Position numbers and translations under genes: made by a program
Source: Schizochytrium sp. TIO01
Taxonomy: Eukaryota; Sar; Bigyra; Thraustochytrida; Thraustochytriidae
DNA: 64,000 nt
Direction of reading: 5' to 3'
Assembly: GCA_004764695.1 (NCBI GenBank)
Contig: SMSO01000007.1
Span: 1,991,270-2,055,269, forward strand
Notes under the pieces: generated by a model
What the model saw: only the letters and a program-made list of their open reading frames with translations
The model's database searches: none
Told to the model about the DNA's origin: nothing
Shown: positions 57,822-64,000 of the stretch, piece by piece
Numbering within the stretch: position 1 is the first letter of the stretch
Layout: each line of letters opens with the position of its first letter

Positions 57822-60619
57822 GATCACCCGAGCGACACCGTGCTCCTTGCGACTTTCTTCACCTCTTGTATGCCCTTAAATTCTTTGAGCAGTCAAACCT
57901 TGCTTGGCAAACAAGATTAGAATGGCTGACTCCGGCACAATGCAATAGAGGCGACTCTCTGGTCCCTTCGTTAGTCCTCTCTCTTGGCATAAAATCGCCA
58001 CTCGCTGTGCTCCATAGACTCCCTCTCAGCACAACAACCCGGATTTTATTTTGAGCTGTTCCCTTTCGCACACCTGTCAATGCGTTCTACAACGGATCAG
58101 TAGAGCACAAATCATAAAATTGCCAATGACAGATAGGTACTCGTCAATATTAGGTACCAACCTATTAAAAAGGCCAAGCAAAGCTCGAATAGCCCTGACG
58201 TAGAGACGTAGTTTAAGATCATAAGTATTCGCCTATGTGTTTATGAATATAAACTCTCTGGTCAGGAGCAATTCCTATCAGGTCTGTGATTTGGACAATC
58301 CCTCACGCATCTAGGACCAACACTATGGAGACAATCGTAAATAATATTAACGCGTGTTATAGAAAATAGAAGAGAGAAGAAGTAAAAGGCTATTTTACTT
58401 CTTCTTTCTTTATGATATATACAAATGTTTAGATCCATTATAAATATATATGTTTTAAAAATAGAATAACATTTCTATTTGGCTTTTAGATTAATAAATA
58501 AATAAAAGTTAAAACCTTTATTTTCGATTTTTTTTTTTTAAACACTAAAATTATATATTTATAGACACACAGACAAAGAGATAAGGGAGGACAATAGAGA
58601 ACAAAATATTCAATATGACTCTAGTGAATTAAAACTTATGTTTAGGTTACGAAACAGTGTAAAACCTGAAGAAAGGCATTTCAATTTCAAGAATATAATT
58701 TCAGCATAGTAATATATATTAGTATAAAATGTACGATAGTGCAAGGAAAAGAAACAGCCACAGCAGCAGCAGTTGGAACAAGAAAAAAAAGCGAAAAAGT
58801 TCAGGAAACTTGTAGGGCCCTCCCTCACACGCATTACATGTAAGTACACAAAGTAAATAATGAAGACTCAGCAACAGTAAACAAGGGGGGTTAGATAGAG
58901 TAACACCTCTGTGATTCTTAACGTACTCCTTAGTACATAGTTGATCTTCGAATTACTACTCACTAGAATTCGAAAGAAAGTGAGCCCCAAATGTAATTGA
59001 ATAATAAAGTTGAAAGGAAGTACCCTGGTCTATTTTATTTATATATTTTTCAAAATACTTAAAATACATCGCTATTGTTGTTATTGTTATTGATTCAACA
59101 GAGTAATCGGACTCATAAAATTCAGCCAGGAAGTGATTCACCAACCATAGCATCAAAACATTCCAAAGAAATGTCATGTGTTCTTGTGTGGCAGCATTAG
59201 CTGAGCAGCGAAACTGCCGCCAACGTAATATTGATACCTCGACACTGACTTGAAGGATCGAGTGCTGTGGTGCTCAGAGTGTCCGTTCGCTCCCTCGCTT
59301 GAAGTGCCGGTTCAGGTCGGTTTTAGACATGCTCTGCTATTTCCAGCCTTGTAATGCCTGCTTACTAGGTACCACAAAGAGGGAAGAAAGGAACGAAAGG
59401 AACGAAAGGGAACGGTTAGCGAGTCGCCTAATGGAACCAGTAATAGACTTTATATAGACTTTGAACGGTGAGACAAGTGACGGATGGTCAGTCGCGACAA
59501 GTCTGTCTCGAGAGCAAGAGCGAGTTGCTTGCATGACTTCTGTATTGGGTATTAGTACTTTGCACATCATAGCTAAGCAAAGAACGGATGCGAGTGGTGG
59601 GTGCTCAGATGAGGAATGCGAGGCACGCGGTAGGAAAGATGAGAGCTGGGGGATCCAATTCAAGGATTGCGCGTAGCTGCCAGAAGCAAAGCACTAGGTA
59701 CAAGTCTTGCCGGTAGGTATCTTGCTCCGGCTGCACTGGATGGCTGGACCGAAAATCAAAGCAACATCGCCTGGCTCGCGATTGTGCAGGATGATGTGGG
59801 TGTAGATTTAGATGATGAAGATGAATCTACTTGGATATCATTGGTTGATTGTGATTTTGGAAAGCGATGCTCGCATCGTCGGAATTTAAGAAGATCTGGT
59901 GTTGGACAAATTAGAGTGAATAATTGAAACTTGTCTCATAGTCACTCACAAAGGTTTCTTTGTTGTAAATTTGGACAAGACCAACTTAATTCTTAACAAT
60001 GAATGAATTACAACTAAATTTAATGACTTATCTTATTGCTTATGAACGTAAAATACTTTTTTAAACTGTTGATTGCGGCTTTAGATTGCAAAGGGTGATA
60101 TATGTATAAAAAAGACGGGTCGTAAGAGCCTTCTTAACAAAGATATCTAATCTGTTGTCATACTTCAAAAACGGAGATATACTCTGCAATGCCAAGGTGG
60201 ACGCTGATTAAGTGCATTCTATGAGATCCATCATATTCGGGAATAGATAGCCCAGAGAAATTGCAAGCCAGGATTGAGTAGCTTACTAAGCCCCTTGGGC
60301 ATCTAAGTACGGGAGCATGACAAACGCACATGGTGGGGACAAGCGATAAGGCGAACAAAAATCTGCTCAGTACGTAAATTCCAATGATACAAAACTCCAG
60401 TTTCCTTTTGGTAAAGCATCTCCAAACAAGGCCATTACTGAAATGAGTGCTCTAGTTCATTCTGTTGGCCTAAGTTCCATGCAGGGACACAGCATAAATA
60501 GAAGTGAGGTGGGCTGGTTGTTCATGTGTCGAGACAGAGCCAAACTGCAAGACTTAAGTCGGTGTGGTATGGCAAGATCTGCGCTGTGCACAGCCTCATT
60601 AAAAATTATGATTACGCAG
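57822..60619. other. Intergenic region with one weak candidate
   Basis: AT-rich, with poly-A/T runs at about 58360-58560 and no repeats of note. It holds the frames at 59461-59927 described separately and otherwise nothing I can support as a gene. It spans the upstream flank of the GAF gene and the 3' side of the zinc-finger gene. Confidence 0.55.
59461..59927 (+). pseudogene. Possible short gene or pseudogene fragment, two frames
   Basis: Two partly overlapping open frames (59461-59676 and 59667-59927) read like parts of one protein, each with ordinary composition (the second includes GRYLAPAALDGWTENQSNIA and an acidic DLDDEDEST stretch), but they are in different frames and neither starts at an ATG. 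This could be a frameshifted pseudogene, two exons whose splice sites I cannot place, or chance. I recognise no family. Confidence 0.25.
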
Positions 60620-61792
60620 TTATAAATCTGTTGTGCCAACAAATTGATAAGTGCTGCCATGTTGTTTTTGGTCGCGTTCACCTTGTTGGTTCGACACACT
60701 TTTGACATCTCTAGCGTCATCAAAATCATTATTTTCATCTCCGCTAGCTCGGTCATCAAAATCCTGAGGACTAGACCCCCCGTCAAATGAAGCATGCTGC
60801 CGGGAATTGCACCCAAATTTTGATTGACTGTGCTTTTTTAGATGGGCCTTTTGACCAAAAGAACTACCACAAATATCACATTTATATGGCCGAGACTTTG
60901 CGTGGACCGTTTTAACATGCTTCGTTAAGGCGGACTTTTCTCCGAAAGGTTTGAAACAGTGCGGACACTTGTGCCTTTTGATGCCAAGATGGACAGTTTT
61001 GATATGGGTCTGCAGGTGTTGCTTGTAACCAAAACTCTTGTCACACATGGAACAAACAAAGCCTTCTCTTGTTCGCTCAATAGGTTTTAAAGCCTTTAAG
61101 TTCTCAAGTTTCTCAACTGAAAGGTATTGAATACCTTCAATATCATCCGAGGATCCAAGAACTGACGTAAGCGCTGCATAATCTATACCATGGGCTATCA
61201 GGAGCGACCAGATTTTCTGTTGACTCAACGGAGGTTGTTGGTTTTGTGGATGCATTTGCAACAGAGGTTGACTAATACCTTGCAACGGTCCCAAGGTGTT
61301 TGAATAGTTTGTAAAAGGAAGACGTGAGGAGTCTACACGCCTGCGTTTACGCCCAAAGTTTGACTGTACCAGGCTACCTGAGCTTGTTGTTGGTGCTGAC
61401 GTTGCTGCAGCCAGGGAAGCCACGTCTTGATTGTTGTCACCGGTTATGCCCTGAGTGGCTCGTAGCGGTGCACCTGTCAGCATTTCTTTGACAAAAATGT
61501 TTCCGATCGGGTTTGTTCCAGGCATGCTAGCGAGAAACGCTCCTTGTTGTGCATTTGAAAAAGCACCTTGAGTTGACTGATTGACGGTTTGAAAAAAAAG
61601 ATGTTGATAATCTGGAGGGATTTGTTGCGCAAGCTGGCCTAACGCCTGCTGTTGTTGCAACGACGGATTCTGAGTAGTCGCCGTTAGGTTACCGGCGATA
61701 GCTGTTTGTTCAAAACTGTGATTGCCTAATGCATTGGTATTTAAACCATTGAGTTGTTGCTGGTGCAGCTGCTGGGCAAGCAAAAGTTGTTG

Positions 61793-61823
<31 letters not shown>

Positions 61824-62818
61824 TGCCACAGCTGTTGTTGAAATGGTATAACCTGCTGCTGCTGACCTTGCTGTTGCTCAGGTAAAAGTTGAGAAAATCG
61901 GAGAAACGTCCGGTCTGCTGCTGGCTGTTGCTCTTGCACCGGAAACGGGATCGACTGTCGCGGTTCCTGAGAATTGAGAGAGGAATCTCCTTGAAAAAGT
62001 CTAGATGGAGCCCAAAAGGCAGCGACATTTGCGGCGGCATTAGGAGCTGCTTGTGGGCCTAGAGGATATGTTGCCATGGCGCGTTGCTGGTCAGAGGTGT
62101 CATAGTTTTGACGTATATTTGGCGTATTAACGAGTGTGGCATTGGTAGGCGAGGGGCGCTCTTGTTTTATTGAGGGTGCTACCTTCTGGTTGTGGAAAGT
62201 TGATCTTGATTCTGGCGCAAGCTGATGGGGTTGCGGAGTAGAAGCTTGTTGACCTGGTAGTTGCTGTTTTGCGGACGACATCCATGGCGATGGCGACGAA
62301 GAAGATGATGAAGATGAAATCGGTTGGTTGCCTTGTAACAATGCATGGGAGATTTTGTTACTCTCGTTGGCATTGTAGCCCGATTGCGCATGTCCTGTGT
62401 TTACGGAAGCACGAGTCGCAGTAGATTTGTCGTCTACGTGGACAAATCTTGGCGGGTAGAGTTGTGCGGTTGAGGATAGGTTATTGAACAACGCGTACAG
62501 GCCCGCGGGCGTATGATTAGACAAGTAACCCCCCTGTGCAGAAGACGGAGCTGCCGACCCGGCTACTGTTCCGCCGTACTGTGTTCGTGAAAAGGCATTT
62601 GGGTCATAGATAATCGAGGAAGATGGAAAGTTTATCGTTGCTGTCGAAGTCGTAGTGGCCACAGAGTTAGGTTGCTGTTGCTGGCCAAGAGCAGCAACAG
62701 CAGCAGCAGCGGCGGCGGCGGCTGCAGAAGCTGCAGCTTGTGACGAAGTAGAGTTAAACTGATAGGCGTTTTGTCCGGGCGTTTCTCGCTTAATATAATG
62801 TTGCGAGTCTGGGTTCAT
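60620..62818 (-). CDS. Q-rich zinc-finger protein, likely transcription factor
   Basis: The frame encodes 732 residues from an ATG. The N-terminal part has a polyalanine run (about 28-43), then long Gln-rich tracts including a continuous polyglutamine run near the middle (DNA CTG/TTG array at about 61790-61830), with Ser- and Pro-rich stretches. Three zinc fingers are at 589-610 (C-x2-C-x12-H-x4-H), 618-639 (same spacing) and 647-670 (C-x2-C-x12-H-x6-C, with the last His replaced by Cys), joined by TVH linkers like those of other protist C2H2 factors. A short acidic and polar tail follows. It is probably nuclear, with Gln-rich regions acting as activation domains; its targets are unknown. It is the last clear gene on the right of the window. 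Confidence 0.9.
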
Positions 62819-64000
62819 GCCTCAGGAGGCACGGCGTTTGGGGATTGCTTTGGTAAGGGGTTCTGAGTGAGCCTGTTTCAAGCTCTTGCTCAACTCCTGA
62901 CCTTTTCTATGGGTAATAGGTTTAAAGTGAACAGGGCAAAACTTCTTTCTAATGAATGTCAAGCTCCTTTTCCGTCTCTGACAATGATCACAATTCCTTT
63001 TAAAATTGTGCTCCTCAGGTAGAGTGGGGAGGACGCCAATTTGGTTTAGAGAGGAATGATTGTTTCACTAAGGAGTGACTGATGTCTAGATATTGGCCCT
63101 CCCCGGCCACACCACCCAACAAATCAACTCCGCCGCGTCTTCGTTGTCAGGCACTCGGATAGATGCGACTTGCTCGTTCCTCGTAACTACTTCGTGGATA
63201 AACGTTTTCAAGATTTCGAACGTCTCCTCTCCAGCTTCGAACGTCTCCTCCGGACAGCTTAGTCTGCGTCAACCAGAGACCTGCCTCACTGGACAGACAC
63301 TTTAGAACTGTACTTTTCGCCCTACTGTTTGAGCCACGAGCCTGGAGCAGACTTGTGAACTCGAGCGCTCAGTAGGCGAGCAGGCAAGCGAGCAGACCAG
63401 CCTCAGTGCTAGTCCTCCCTCCGCTCTACTCCACTGCAGCGCCTCGCTGCAACGAGGCAACGTGTGATCCGTTCTGCACCTGAACGGCAATCAATCTCGT
63501 CGTGCGAGAAAGAAAGAAAGAATGAATGAATGAATCACTCAATCAGTATATGTATAAAAAATCTACAGAGGCTCTCTCAGTCTGTACAGTATCTATTATA
63601 TACGTCTTTAAGTGATGAAGCTAAATCTCCCCATAAGCACATACATACAATGGTTTCTCACAGTCTCTGAGGGCGTCAGAGATAAATGAGCGATCGAGAA
63701 ATCAATGAACACGCTTCAATGCGAACCGTTGAGGCAGCGGCGCCTGCCTGCTGCGATAGAGGTTTGTTTGTGCACCCCGGAGGAGCGAGGCCGCGCAGCA
63801 AAGCCAGGGAACCGGGAGGGCAGGCGCGCAAGCAGCAAGCTCGCCGCCTGTTTCCACTTTGCGTCTCCGCCTGAGGCGTCTGGTTCTCTGGGCGGCAGAC
63901 GTCTGGACTAGCCCCCTCACCAAACGCAGCCCCTCACTCCCCTGCCTTGCTTAAAAGAATCATAGGGCTCCTTGGGAGTTCTGCACTCCACCGAAAGAGG
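62819..64000. other. Upstream flank of the zinc-finger gene, no further gene
   Basis: This should contain the promoter of the zinc-finger gene. A GAAA/GAAT array lies at 63508-63534. GC-rich sequence with open frames on both strands (about 63690-63920) resembles the islands of the left compartment and may mark the start of another repeat-rich region. Confidence 0.5.

Overview
This window is nuclear DNA from a flagellated eukaryote, most likely a microbial protist. The evidence is spliced GT-AG introns with GTAAGT donors, purines at -3 of every credible start codon, polyglutamine and polyalanine proteins, axonemal proteins (CCDC39, a Tctex-type dynein light chain), a mitochondrial carrier and DPH3. 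A stramenopile such as a labyrinthulomycete would fit the compact, mostly intronless genes and the zinc-finger style, but that placement is inference. I see no tRNA, rRNA, CRISPR array, virus or intact transposon.

The layout has two contrasting compartments. Bases 1 to about 34,300 contain no gene I can support. They carry dozens of microsatellites, mainly tetranucleotides (AATC, ATTC, GACT, TTGC, TTTG, GAAA, TATG and others), with a few pentamers, hexamers and minisatellites, separated by AT-rich stretches and GC-rich islands with long but uninterpretable open frames. A second, smaller repeat-rich patch lies at about 44,900-48,300. The rest of the window, 35,000-44,800 and 48,500-62,800, is ordinary gene space almost free of such arrays.

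The gene block from left to right: a Q/N/S-rich hypothetical protein (35029-36384, +); a conserved coiled-coil protein (37593-38390, -); a five-exon Tctex-type dynein light chain of the DYNLT2B/TCTEX1D2 class (39317-40253, -); CCDC39/FAP59, an axonemal ruler protein whose frame is broken by one missing base (40806-43681, +); a small hypothetical (44312-44818, -); a mitochondrial carrier with an unusual helical N-terminal extension (48526-49716, +); a bacterial-type Kdo transferase, WaaA/KDTA (51650-53215, -); DPH3 (53939-54394, +); a leucine-zipper plus GAF-domain protein (55368-57821, -); and a Q-rich zinc-finger protein (60620-62818, -).

The clearest functional grouping is flagellar. The dynein light chain and CCDC39 are divergent with 552 bp between their start codons, and a coiled-coil protein lies just beyond. 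The other genes look unrelated. The points most worth following are the eukaryotic Kdo transferase, the zipper-GAF architecture, the CCDC39 frame break and the sharp boundary between the repeat-laden and gene-dense compartments.
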